NCBI GenBank assembly: GCA_902493585.1
Contig: CABUPZ010000020.1
Coordinates: forward strand, 1-41,309
Direction of reading: 5' to 3'
Origin: an uncultured Fusicatenibacter sp.
GTDB taxonomy: Bacteria; Bacillota; Clostridia; Lachnospirales; Lachnospiraceae
DNA: 41,309 bases
Numbering within the stretch: position 1 is the first letter of the stretch; every line of letters starts with the position of its first letter. Shown here piece by piece: positions 14,727-22,935 of this stretch. The notes beneath the pieces were generated by a model. That model was given only the letters and a program-made list of their open reading frames with translations, made no database searches and had not been told where the DNA came from. The translations under genes were made by a program, and so were the position numbers.

Positions 14727-14915
14727 ATGGCTACAAGAAATGAAAAAAAAGAAATTATTGAGCAGATCGCTCAGGAATACATGGAAACTGAGAACTTGGA
14801 AGAAAAGTCAATGGCTATCATGGTAATGTCGGCTTATATCGAAGGAAAAGCTGCAGGTAAAGCCGAGGAAAGAAGCAAGTGGGAAAACAAAGAGAAGGAA
14901 CCGGTTGCAACATAA
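14727..14915 (+). CDS. Small hypothetical protein
   Basis: 62 aa, not recognised. Mostly helical and charged (EKKEIIEQIAQEYMETENLEE), ending in a low-complexity GKAAGKAEERSK tail. ATG 14727 follows AAGGAGG by 7 bp; an ATG 4 bp earlier leads to a stop after six codons. First gene of the early operon, so it may be a regulator or recombination directionality factor. Confidence 0.7.
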   Translation: MATRNEKKEIIEQIAQEYMETENLEEKSMAIMVMSAYIEGKAAGKAEERSKWENKEKEPVAT

Positions 14916-14936
14916 CCGTTCGGAAAGGAGAAAAAG

Positions 14937-15269
14937 ATGAAGAAGATAGATGAACAGTTACTTATTTCACAGAATACGAAAGGATTCTATCTATCTGTGA
15001 AGCAGCTGCAGCAAATGATGGAATGCTCGCCACGGCATTTGAGAGGACTGATTGATGGGGTAAGAAAAGAAACGGATCGTTATGGAAGATATGCGGTATT
15101 GGATAGCGGCGATCTTCGAGTCAATATTTTTGCCCTGATTGATTATGACAAATATCGTAAACAGCTCACCGATCGGAACGCACGGAAATCAGTGCCAGAG
15201 TTTTCAGCGGTTGAGATTTCCAGAATATGTCCCGTAGCGGAGAAAATTATTGTGATTAGTCAGGAATAA
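14937..15269 (+). CDS. Small HTH-like protein, possible excisionase
   Basis: 110 aa, no firm family. The middle (FYLSVKQLQQMMECSPRHLR, then GLIDGVRKETDRYGRYAVLD) looks like a MerR/excisionase-type helix-turn-helix with a wing. Second early gene, 21 bp after the previous one, with AAAGGAG in front. An excisionase or early regulator is the most likely role by position and fold, but this is inference. Confidence 0.65.
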   Translation: MKKIDEQLLISQNTKGFYLSVKQLQQMMECSPRHLRGLIDGVRKETDRYGRYAVLDSGDLRVNIFALIDYDKYRKQLTDRNARKSVPEFSAVEISRICPVAEKIIVISQE

Positions 15270-15279
15270 AGGAGCGAAA

Positions 15280-15405
15280 TTGTTGGAAAAAGAAAAAGAG
15301 TTGGAAGCAAAAAAAGAGAATACCGGCCAAATCCCAGAAACAGAACGGTATTCTCTAAGGTTGAGAGTTAATCTTAACAATTCTTCCCACCCTCTTAAAC
15401 CATAG
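15280..15405 (+). CDS. Possible 41-aa peptide
   Basis: A TTG start behind AAAGGAG gives a 41-codon frame starting LLEKEKELEAKKENTG and ending NNSSHPLKP. It overlaps a perfect inverted repeat, AGAGAATACC (15315) and GGTATTCTCT (15347-15356), so this stretch may instead be an RNA hairpin or operator. Nothing else is seen up to 15460. Confidence 0.35.
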   Translation: MLEKEKELEAKKENTGQIPETERYSLRLRVNLNNSSHPLKP

Positions 15406-15460
15406 CAAATATGTGAAAAATTGTCAAGATTGTATTTTGGTCAAAGGTTAGGAGAGTCCT

Positions 15461-16036
15461 ATGATCTCGAGGGAAGAAATTATTGATGTTATCCGGCTAT
15501 ATCCGCAGATAATGGATGCCATCGACGAAAGGCTACGGAGTATGAATGAGGAATATCAATGCCTGAACCAGAGCATATACCGTTACGCAGCATATAAAAG
15601 TACCGTCTATGGGAGTGTTGGATATAGCGGGGCTAAGAGCGACCTGTCGGATATGATAAAGATAAAAAGCCATCAGGAACAGGAATATTGCGATGAGTTA
15701 AAAAAAGCGATCCTTGACCTGACAGAAAAAGCGGATAATGTACGGCGGCTGCATCTTTGCTACATGGTACTGCCCTATAAGTATCACGAATTATTGCGGA
15801 TGCTGTACCAGGACAAGGTTGGCTGGGGAAAAGTATCAGAGGCATTGGATATTAGTATCAGTACGTTATCCCGATGGAGGGAAGAGGCTTTTTCAATGAT
15901 TCGGACAGCGTATGAATCAAAGTTAAGCTATACAGAAATATTGCACCTGCAGAAACTCCAAAAGGGGATGACGTGGGATCAGCTGATGAAAGATTACAAG
16001 AACATACGGAAAAAGAAAGATCAAAGTGATCGCTGA
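15461..16036 (+). CDS. Sigma-like / phage-type HTH protein
   Basis: 191 aa. Helical N-terminus (residues 1-90). The C-terminus carries a region-4-like HTH: YHELLRMLYQDKVGWGKVSE, then ALDISISTLSRWREEAF (about 105-150). Proteins of this build act as late-gene or plasmid regulators in phages and ICEs. It directly precedes parA by 18 bp and is probably cotranscribed with it. DNA binding is likely; target unknown. Confidence 0.65.
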   Translation: MISREEIIDVIRLYPQIMDAIDERLRSMNEEYQCLNQSIYRYAAYKSTVYGSVGYSGAKSDLSDMIKIKSHQEQEYCDELKKAILDLTEKADNVRRLHLCYMVLPYKYHELLRMLYQDKVGWGKVSEALDISISTLSRWREEAFSMIRTAYESKLSYTEILHLQKLQKGMTWDQLMKDYKNIRKKKDQSDR

Positions 16037-16054
16037 AGAAAAGGAGATTTTGCT

Positions 16055-16783
16055 ATGAAAGTATTTGCTATTGGAAGCTACAAAGGTGGGACGGGGAAAA
16101 CGACAACTACGGTCAATCTTGCCTATAATGTGTCCGCAAAAGGATATCGGGTCCTGGTGGTCGACGCCGATCCGCAGGCAAACGCAACGTATATGTTTGC
16201 CCGGGTGAATGACAATACCTATACGCTTGCCAATCTTTTTGCGGGGGCTAAGATTGGCAGATGCATCTATCGGACCAAGTATGACCGCCTCGATATCGTC
16301 AAAGGGTCATCCAAGATGGAGGAAGCCGTTGGGGAAGCGGATTGTCTCAAAGAAGCATTGCAGCAGGTTCGGCAGAAATACGATTATGTGTTTATTGACT
16401 GCCACCCCTCCATGCAGCTGCATACCATTGCAGCCATGATCGCGGCGGATGAACTGTTGGTTCCGTTCGAGCTGGACGGCTATGGGAGAAATGGGCTGAT
16501 TATCTTAGATGACTACATTAAGCAGATCAAAGACCAATATAATCCCGGCTTAGAGTACCATATTTTCATCAGCAAATATGCTGGACGGGCTTCACAGGAC
16601 CGGCTTTTGAGCGGAATGATCGAAAAATACAATTATCCGTTACTGTCAAAGATTGTACGCTACCGGGAATCGGTCAACACATCGATCGAAGCGCGTAAGC
16701 CGTTGTCAAAACATCGGCGGTTCGACGCGGCAACCCGCGACTATCAGGAACTTACCAACCTCATTTTGCAAATGGAGAAATAA
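16055..16783 (+). CDS. parA: ParA/Soj-type partition ATPase
   Basis: 242 aa. Deviant Walker A KGGTGKTT at residues 10-17, DADPQ at 38-41, and the Walker B region YDYVFIDCHP with the ParA-typical D-x-H-P. It binds ATP and nonspecific DNA and positions ParB-DNA complexes, so the element probably has a circular, segregating stage. Three bases separate it from parB. Confidence 0.93.
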   Translation: MKVFAIGSYKGGTGKTTTTVNLAYNVSAKGYRVLVVDADPQANATYMFARVNDNTYTLANLFAGAKIGRCIYRTKYDRLDIVKGSSKMEEAVGEADCLKEALQQVRQKYDYVFIDCHPSMQLHTIAAMIAADELLVPFELDGYGRNGLIILDDYIKQIKDQYNPGLEYHIFISKYAGRASQDRLLSGMIEKYNYPLLSKIVRYRESVNTSIEARKPLSKHRRFDAATRDYQELTNLILQMEK

Positions 16784-16786
16784 GCG

Positions 16787-18466
16787 ATGGCGGATATCAG
16801 TACAATTTTAAAGAATAACGGTTCGATCAGGCAGCCAAAGGAAAAAGGGCACTACGAGGTGGCTATGATCCATTACTCGCAGATCCATCCGAGTAAAATG
16901 CAGTTTTACCTCCAGGAAGATATCGAAGAACAGGCGGATGCGATTGAACTTGCCGGTGGCATTCTGCAGCCGCTGGTTGTTCGCCAGCAGGATGCAGACC
17001 AGTATGAATTGTTGGCGGGACATAGACGGCTGGAGGCGATAAGACGTTTGGTGGAAGACAGGAAGCTTCCCCAATACGCAATGGTGCCATGCCATGTAGA
17101 AAAGGCGAACGATTGGAGAGCCGAATACCTTTTGATCACGACCAACAGCTACCGTGAAAAGACCGGGTATGAAAAAATGCTGGAAGTCCAGCGGTTGTCG
17201 GAAATTATCCCGCATCTTCCGGGCAGTGAGGAATTGAAAGGGCGGGCACTCCGGGGACGCATTGCCAAAGAATTAAAGACCGGTGAGACCTCTGTGCAGA
17301 ATTACAATTACATATACAATCATCTATGCGCAGAGGGCATGGAAGCTTATCGCTCCGGGGATATCAAAACGGCAGTGGCAAATGAACTTGCACATCTTGA
17401 GGAAGAAGACCAGAAAACACTGTTAAAAATGGAAGAGCTTACGGTTGCAGCGATTGCAGAATATAAAAAGACAAAATCGTGTCAAACTTTGACACAGGAT
17501 GCAGTCCCGGAGGAACCGGATTGTATCAGAAAACCGACGGAAGAAGAACGGGAACTTTTGAATGTTTTTGCAAAGCAGTTTATCAGAAAAGAAAAAATCT
17601 GGTTACTGGAAGATTTTGCGAAGCGGGTGATGGATGTAACGGCTTCTCCGCATGAAATTCAAAAGAGGTATGGAAAGAGTGATTATTATTTTCAGATCCG
17701 CGATATGGAGACAGGGCATATGGAATTTCAGGATGGGTGTATCCGGTTGTATGATGCAAAGCATCTGATAGGGAAATTTGAATGGTTCTATCTGGCAGCA
17801 GCGATCCAGTCTATGTGGAATGCCGTGGCAATAGAAGACGCAGAGAAAGAAACGAGGAATTCCCCGGTGTCAAACCCTGACACGGAAACCTATGTACCAT
17901 ATGAAGAAAGCATGGTTTTGTATGGCAAAGACGATGCTTCCGAAGAGGACGGAAAGAACCATTCCGAAGAGGAAGAGGAAACCGCAAGAAAAATGATTGC
18001 CAGATATGTGAAATGGGCGCCGGAAAGGATGAAGAAGGTTATCGCACTCTGCAATACTGGCAAAACAAACAAAGAACGTGCGCAGAGCGTACAGCAATAC
18101 CTGGCGCCGGATGGAACTTCTGGCGGAGGGGACGGGAATTTTGATTTTTGTTTCCGGGGATATGCAAACGGTGTGTCCTTTACGTTGGATAAAAACAGAT
18201 TATCCATGTCATACATCGGATTCGTAAAACATCTGGAGGATATGTTTGGACCGTTTGCTTCCGAGCAATCAGAGCCAGGCGCAGAAGATAACCGAAACGA
18301 TCAACCAACGATAGAACAAAAGCGGAAATTACTGCGTGAAGTCATAAGAGAAATACAGGAGAAGATGGAGGAGGCGAACGGACAATGGCAGGAGAATCAG
18401 GAACAGCTGTGGAAGAACCAGCTGATCCTGCAGGCAGCAGAACATTATCTGCGTGAACTGCAATGA
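16787..18466 (+). CDS. parB: ParB-like DNA-binding protein, enlarged
   Basis: 559 aa, about twice a typical ParB. The ParB/Spo0J N domain spans about residues 25-120, with GHRRLEA at 78-84. A helix-turn-helix follows near 155-178 (RGRIAKELKTGETSVQNYNY). After residue 240 the protein is unrecognised, acidic in places, and ends in a coiled-coil-like Gln/Glu-rich helix. Two copies of the dispersed dyad lie in its own coding sequence (17479 and 17867), the second reading VSNPDTE in a linker. It is the best candidate to bind those dyads, as KorB (a ParB homologue) binds its dispersed operators on RP4. Direct evidence is lacking. Confidence 0.85.
   Translation: MADISTILKNNGSIRQPKEKGHYEVAMIHYSQIHPSKMQFYLQEDIEEQADAIELAGGILQPLVVRQQDADQYELLAGHRRLEAIRRLVEDRKLPQYAMVPCHVEKANDWRAEYLLITTNSYREKTGYEKMLEVQRLSEIIPHLPGSEELKGRALRGRIAKELKTGETSVQNYNYIYNHLCAEGMEAYRSGDIKTAVANELAHLEEEDQKTLLKMEELTVAAIAEYKKTKSCQTLTQDAVPEEPDCIRKPTEEERELLNVFAKQFIRKEKIWLLEDFAKRVMDVTASPHEIQKRYGKSDYYFQIRDMETGHMEFQDGCIRLYDAKHLIGKFEWFYLAAAIQSMWNAVAIEDAEKETRNSPVSNPDTETYVPYEESMVLYGKDDASEEDGKNHSEEEEETARKMIARYVKWAPERMKKVIALCNTGKTNKERAQSVQQYLAPDGTSGGGDGNFDFCFRGYANGVSFTLDKNRLSMSYIGFVKHLEDMFGPFASEQSEPGAEDNRNDQPTIEQKRKLLREVIREIQEKMEEANGQWQENQEQLWKNQLILQAAEHYLRELQ
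17479..17495. repeat. Dispersed dyad 1
   Basis: GTGTCAAACTTTGACAC, inside parB, read as CQTLTQ. Both 6-bp arms are perfect. Confidence 0.9.
17867..17883. repeat. Dispersed dyad 2
   Basis: GTGTCAAACCCTGACAC, inside parB in the frame that reads VSNPDTE. It is the only copy without T at position 10. Confidence 0.9.
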
Positions 18467-18533
18467 TTTCAGATGAAAAAAGAACATTCATTCCATTTCC
18501 GGGAAACTCCGGAAGTGGAAAAAGGAGGGAACC

Positions 18534-18923
18534 ATGATAACTCAAATCAACTTATCACAGGAAAAAGAAAAAAAGCTGCAGGCATTGGCAGAAACAGCAG
18601 AGATAGAAGCGGCTGATCTCATTACAATCTTTGTTGAGGATTTGCTGGACCGGCAGGAAGACCTTCAGAAATGGTTTGACCGTTCCTTTCGTGACAGAGA
18701 AGACTCTTGTCATGAAATCTTAGAGAATCTCTATGTTTACTGGATGCAGAGACATTCCCGTGTCGATCATGTCTGCGACCAGTTGGAAAGCCTGTCCGCG
18801 CAAAGCTATGAGGGACCGGCGGAAGCAAAAATGATCGAAATTTTGGCTGAATTTCAGGAAACATCCTTTTGGGAAGGTGCACGTATGGTCCGGCGCATGC
18901 AGGAAATTTTGAGGAACCTATAG
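18534..18923 (+). CDS. Hypothetical helical protein
   Basis: 129 aa, not recognised. It begins like a short ribbon or antitoxin-type segment (MITQINLSQEKEKKLQAL) and continues as amphipathic helices, rich in Glu and Arg, without membrane segments. AAAGGAGGG precedes the ATG. In line with parB, so cotranscription is likely. Confidence 0.7.
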   Translation: MITQINLSQEKEKKLQALAETAEIEAADLITIFVEDLLDRQEDLQKWFDRSFRDREDSCHEILENLYVYWMQRHSRVDHVCDQLESLSAQSYEGPAEAKMIEILAEFQETSFWEGARMVRRMQEILRNL

Positions 18924-18948
18924 GCATAGCAAATTTCAGTAGGGGGAT

Positions 18949-19398
18949 ATGCGTATGACACTGGAAGAATTGATCGGATACTATTTGGAGGAACTGAACA
19001 GTGAAAACCATTGGACTGTTATCTGGAAAGAACATGGTACCTGGCAGGGAGAAATGCTGTATCTGCCGCCTCTGGAGAACTTAGACTGGCTGGATGCAAG
19101 CTGGCTGGATACTATTTGTTCCAGGGATCCGCAGGCTATCGTGATCCATCGATGCGATTGGGAGGGAGAAATTACTGCCGGGCAGATCTTGTCCATGTAT
19201 CAGGAAGGCTTGAAAGTACGGCAGATCCCATGGTTTTTAAACAAGTATTTTCACGAAGCGCCAGAACCTTTAGACAGCAGCATGGGCTTGGAAGCTTGTG
19301 ACCAGATGCACGGGCTGCAAACCAGCGAAACAACGGCAAAGAAAGAAGAAAGCACCAGAAAATGTCCGGGAAAGAAAAACAAGCGTGTCAAACTCTGA
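18949..19398 (+). CDS. Hypothetical protein ending in a dispersed dyad
   Basis: 149 aa, not recognised. Trp-rich N-terminal two thirds (HWTVIWKEHGTWQGEM, LDWLDASWLD), then a Lys/Thr-rich tail. Its TGA stop is the TGA of the dyad at 19385-19401, so the last residues (RVKL) are encoded by the dyad. The ssb gene begins 18 bp later. Confidence 0.7.
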   Translation: MRMTLEELIGYYLEELNSENHWTVIWKEHGTWQGEMLYLPPLENLDWLDASWLDTICSRDPQAIVIHRCDWEGEITAGQILSMYQEGLKVRQIPWFLNKYFHEAPEPLDSSMGLEACDQMHGLQTSETTAKKEESTRKCPGKKNKRVKL

Positions 19399-19401
19399 CA
19401 C
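19385..19401. repeat. Dispersed dyad 3
   Basis: GTGTCAAACTCTGACAC, spanning the stop codon of the 149-aa gene and ending 15 bp before ssb. Confidence 0.9.
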
Positions 19402-19416
19402 AGGAAGGAGAAAACA

Positions 19417-19839
19417 ATGAATAAGGTCATATTAATGGGAAGGCTTACCAGAGATCCGGAAATCAGATACACCTCCGGCGAAAAAGTTATGGCAGTGGCA
19501 TCCTATACCCTGGCGGTAGAACGGCGATACAAAAAGGATGGAGAAGCAACAGCAGATTTTTTGCGGTGCACTGCCTTTGGAAAAGCAGCAGAAGTTGCTG
19601 AAAAATATTTCTACAAAGGGATCCGGATCATCGTCATCGGCCGGCTGCAAACGGGAAGTTATACGAACCAGGAAGGGCAAAAGGTATATACCACGGATGT
19701 GATCGTGGAACAGCAGGAATTTGCCGAAAGCCGTAAAAACAATGAGGTTCCTTCTGAGGCAAACCCTGGCACGGAGGCTGATCCAGAAGGATTCATGGAT
19801 ATCCCGGAAGGTATGGATGAAGAATTACCTTTTCGTTGA
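19417..19839 (+). CDS. ssb: Single-stranded DNA-binding protein
   Basis: 140 aa. Standard bacterial SSB OB fold: MNKVILMGRLTRDPEIRYT, then VASYTLAVER, FLRCTAFGKAAE and GIRIIVIGRLQTGSY. The acidic C-terminal tip ends DEELPFR, one Arg longer than the usual DDELPF. It protects single strands during element replication or transfer. A decayed dyad-like sequence lies in its tail (19756). Confidence 0.95.
   Translation: MNKVILMGRLTRDPEIRYTSGEKVMAVASYTLAVERRYKKDGEATADFLRCTAFGKAAEVAEKYFYKGIRIIVIGRLQTGSYTNQEGQKVYTTDVIVEQQEFAESRKNNEVPSEANPGTEADPEGFMDIPEGMDEELPFR
19756..19772. repeat. Decayed dyad in ssb
   Basis: GAGGCAAACCCTGGCAC differs from dyad 2 at three positions. It is not counted among the 15 sites. 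Confidence 0.4.
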
Positions 19840-19853
19840 AAGGAGAAATGATT

Positions 19854-20210
19854 TTGAAAGAGATTATATTATATCTTGTGTTACCTATTGTGTTATTGGT
19901 GGTGGCAGTAGTTTTGATAGGTTTTGGATTTCAGAGACTTACAAAACCATTTTATGGTGTGTTGGGTGTTGCGTCTATATTTTTGGGAATCGCTATATTA
20001 GCAAAAGCGCTTCTCATTCCGTTCAATCATTTCCAGCAGGTATCATCAGAAAAAACCAGGTCAGAAGTAATTGAGTACGTAGAGGATGGCTATACAGTGT
20101 ATATGGATGGCAAAGAAGTCATGGCAGATGCATTGAATTCCATTAATTATGCCAATGTAACCATCGAAATAAATGTAGAAGATAAGCAGATAAACATAAT
20201 ATCAAAATAA
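19854..20210 (+). CDS. Small membrane protein
   Basis: About 118 aa. Two hydrophobic helices (IILYLVLPIVLLVVAVVLI and VLGVASIFLGIAILAKALL) are followed by a soluble C-terminal domain with YVEDGYTVYMDGKEV. TTG 19854 is preferred because AAGGAG lies 8 bp before it; ATG 19848 is only 2 bp away. Not recognised. It is more AT-rich than its neighbours. Confidence 0.65.
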   Translation: MKEIILYLVLPIVLLVVAVVLIGFGFQRLTKPFYGVLGVASIFLGIAILAKALLIPFNHFQQVSSEKTRSEVIEYVEDGYTVYMDGKEVMADALNSINYANVTIEINVEDKQINIISK

Positions 20211-20253
20211 ATTTTTGAATGGGGAAGAATTAGGGTTTTGGAATGGAGGAACG

Positions 20254-21072
20254 ATGAATGCAATTCTTAAATATCCGGGAGCCAAATGGGGGCTTTCCAA
20301 ATGGATTCTCTCTTTTTTTCCGGATCATCATAGCTACTTGGAACCTTTTTTTTGGTCTGGTGCAGTATTTTTTCATAAGCCATCAAGTGATATCGAAACG
20401 ATCAATGATTTAGATGGGAATGTAGTAAATTTTTTTGCATGCATTCGCTAAGACCCGGAACGCTTAGCCAGAGAGATTGCTTTTCTTCCATATGCAAGAA
20501 GCATATATGAGAAAGCTTTTTCAGAAGATCCGGAAGATCCCTTTGACCGGGCAGTGAATTTTTGCGTACGCCTTAACATGTCGCATGGATTCCGCACAAA
20601 TGGAGAAAAAGTTGGATGGAAAAACGACGTGCATGGCCGAGAACGTGCATATGCGGTAAAAGAGTGGAATGCCTTGCCACAGTGTATTATGGAGGCAGCA
20701 GAGCGATTAAAGGAAGCACAGATCGAACAAATGGATGCGGTACAGCTGATCCGCCGATTTAATCATAAGGATGTTCTGATTTACTGTGATCCACCCTATG
20801 TACTTCAAAAAAGGCATGGAAAACAGTACCGATGTGAAATGGATGATTCGGAACATAGCCAATTACTGGATGCATTGCTGAAACACCAGGGAGCCGCGAT
20901 TATCAGTGGGTATGAGAATGACTTGTATTCCGACAAGCTCCGATCATGGCATAAAGAGAAAACAACTGCTTACAGCCAGATCGCAAGCAGAAAAGAAGAG
21001 GTCTTGTGGATGAATTTCGAACCAATCAGGCAATTAAGTTTTTTTGAGGATGGGGGTGAAAGACATGGATGA
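20254..21072 (+). pseudogene. D12-class DNA adenine methylase, disrupted
   Basis: The Dam-like frame starts at ATG 20254 with KYPGAKWG (motif X) and continues to YCDPPYV (motif IV, DPPY) and the ISGYENDLY segment. Two lesions are visible. An in-frame TAA at 20449-20451 sits between ACIR and DPERLAREI, probably from GAA by one base. The AdoMet loop reads EPFFWSGAVFF, with Trp where D12 enzymes have Gly. Both halves are otherwise in one frame without gaps. The methylase should be inactive unless the stop is suppressed; no matching restriction gene is nearby. Confidence 0.85.
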
Positions 21073-21340
21073 AAATGGATTGGCAGAATTGCTGGCTGAG
21101 ACGCGCCAGAAAATCAGGACAGCCAATCATGCGAAGTGCCAGCTGTACAGCAATATCTATCAATCGGTATGCAGCACGCCTTTAGAGGATATTTTATACG
21201 ATAGCAGACCGGAAAAGACCATAAGGGAGATCCTGGAAGAATATCTCTTGTATGGTTATGGCGATCCGAAAAGCCTTGCTGCTATCATCTTCACAAATAC
21301 AGAAAAAGAAAGGAACCAGGACTATGAGGGATTGGAATGA
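21065..21340 (+). CDS. Hypothetical protein
   Basis: 91 aa from ATG 21065 (GGGGGTGA upstream), overlapping the end of the methylase frame by 8 bp. Helical, with no recognised motif. Its end overlaps the next gene by 17 bp, so the three form one coupled unit. Confidence 0.6.
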   Translation: MDENGLAELLAETRQKIRTANHAKCQLYSNIYQSVCSTPLEDILYDSRPEKTIREILEEYLLYGYGDPKSLAAIIFTNTEKERNQDYEGLE

Positions 21341-21722
21341 AATCAAAAGATCCATCGAAGGAAGAAGAGAACGAAAAGAAATTACAAACGCAATTTTTTC
21401 AATCACCACATCGAAAGCGGCGTATGATGAAGAGGAATTGATGTCAAAAAAAGCGTTTCAGAAAACGGTTGGCATATTTGAAAAATATCTGGGAGAAGAC
21501 AACCATATACGGGTCGATTCCATGGATGGCTGTTGGGACCTTAACCGTGTATGGTATCAATTTCCTGCCATCCCATGCGGCGTAGAATATTCCGGGGTAT
21601 ATCCTCTGGAATGGGAATGGGAGGATGTACAAAAGCTGACGGAATGGATTGATGATGGTGAAATTTGGGTCACTGTCATGGTATGGGACCGTAAAAACAA
21701 AAAATACATTCCGAATTGGTAA
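21324..21722 (+). CDS. Hypothetical protein
   Basis: 132 aa from ATG 21324 (AAAGGAACC upstream). The basic N-terminal helix is followed by an aromatic-rich C-terminal region (GVEYSGVYPLEWEWEDVQKL, WVTVMVWDRKNK). No family recognised. No membrane segments. Confidence 0.6.
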   Translation: MRDWNEIKRSIEGRRERKEITNAIFSITTSKAAYDEEELMSKKAFQKTVGIFEKYLGEDNHIRVDSMDGCWDLNRVWYQFPAIPCGVEYSGVYPLEWEWEDVQKLTEWIDDGEIWVTVMVWDRKNKKYIPNW

Positions 21723-21751
21723 ACAAGCCTGGGGAAAAGGAAGGTACTGGT

Positions 21752-22888
21752 ATGGCAGAAGTATTTCGGCGGATAAAAAACAATAATTATACTGTGATGT
21801 GCAACCATCACCTGCAAAACGAACATTTATCGCTCAAAGCGATGGGATTGATGAGCAAGCTGCTGAGCCTGCCGGATGACTGGAATTACAGCGTCCGAGG
21901 GATTGCGGCAATATGCAAGGACGGCTATGAAAGCGTCCGGACTGCATTCCTCGAACTTGAAAAAGAGGGATATATTGTCCGGCGCAGGATACGGGATCAA
22001 CAAGGACATATCATCCGGACAGAATATTATATCCTGGAAACACCGGATACCGTAATTCCGGAAGAATCCGAAGGGGCAAAAGAAACCCTCCCAGCATCTG
22101 CAGAAATGGAGGCTTCTAAAGAGAAGGAAATGGCAGATCAACAGGAAAAAGAAAAGGAATCTCCCGCTCATTTGCCAGGATCGGGTTTTCCGATCGTGGA
22201 GAAAAATCTGGAAGGAAATTCACCAGGATCGGATTTTCCAACCTTGGGAAATCCAACTGCGGAATTACCAGGATCGGATTTTCCAACCACGGGAAATCCA
22301 ACCGTGGAACCACCAGGATCGGGTTTTCCAACCACGGAAAATCGCCACCAACAAAATACTATTCTAACAAAAGATATAAAATATAATACATCATCTTCTT
22401 CATCATCTAAGATAAATAATATACTTACCAGGAAACCGCTGCAGGAAGAAGAGGAGGAGATCAAAGACCGGATGGGCTATGGGGAACTTCTGGATGCCGG
22501 ATACGACCAGGAACTCCTGAATGAAATTCTTGGGCTGTTGGAAACGTATGGGATCCGAGGAAGAACACGGCCTGCGTATACATACATCGGGCAAACAAAA
22601 ATATCTGCCGCGCAGATCGCGGACAGGCTGCAGCGGATCAACCGGGACCAGGTACGGGATCTTTTGCAGCGCATACAAAACGGACCGGAGATCCGAAACT
22701 TAAAAAACTATCTTTTGACCGCCTTATACCAGGCAGGACTTACTTCAAGGCTGAATCAACAGCGGAAAGAACATGGATATGCGCCGCCGACCTGCAGAAA
22801 TACATTCAGCAATTTCCACCAGCGGGAGTATGATTACGGAAAGCTGGAACAGGCGTTTTTGAAAAATGCTGCAGATGAGCAGCAATAG
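21752..22888 (+). CDS. Replication-initiator-like winged-helix protein
   Basis: 378 aa from ATG 21752. The N-terminal winged helix (LSLKAMGLMSKLLSLPDDWNY, then SVRGIAAICKDGYESVRTAF) is that of the RepA/DnaD-type initiators of Firmicute plasmids and ICEs. The middle is low complexity: four copies of PGS[GD]FP in a 15-residue period (DNA 22175-22340, spacing 48, 45 and 45 bp). The C-terminal domain (ELLDAGYDQELLNEILGLLE to the Tyr-rich end) resembles the helical DUF6017-type end of these proteins. It probably recruits host replication proteins to the excised element. The repeat number may vary between strains. Confidence 0.75.
   Translation: MAEVFRRIKNNNYTVMCNHHLQNEHLSLKAMGLMSKLLSLPDDWNYSVRGIAAICKDGYESVRTAFLELEKEGYIVRRRIRDQQGHIIRTEYYILETPDTVIPEESEGAKETLPASAEMEASKEKEMADQQEKEKESPAHLPGSGFPIVEKNLEGNSPGSDFPTLGNPTAELPGSDFPTTGNPTVEPPGSGFPTTENRHQQNTILTKDIKYNTSSSSSSKINNILTRKPLQEEEEEIKDRMGYGELLDAGYDQELLNEILGLLETYGIRGRTRPAYTYIGQTKISAAQIADRLQRINRDQVRDLLQRIQNGPEIRNLKNYLLTALYQAGLTSRLNQQRKEHGYAPPTCRNTFSNFHQREYDYGKLEQAFLKNAADEQQ
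22175..22340 (+). repeat. In-frame tandem repeat in the initiator gene
   Basis: Four copies of CCAGGATCGGRTTTTCC start at 22175, 22223, 22268 and 22313. Each encodes PGSxFP followed by a variable T/N-rich spacer. Confidence 0.85.
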
Positions 22889-22935
22889 AAATGCATGGGA
22901 ACATGGGCGATGAAATGATGCGGAAGGAGAGGGAT

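Noticed and set aside
22175..22340. PGSxFP repeats as collagen-like or surface repeats
   Set aside because: They lie in a cytoplasmic initiator-like protein and lack Gly-x-y periodicity; a flexible linker is simpler.
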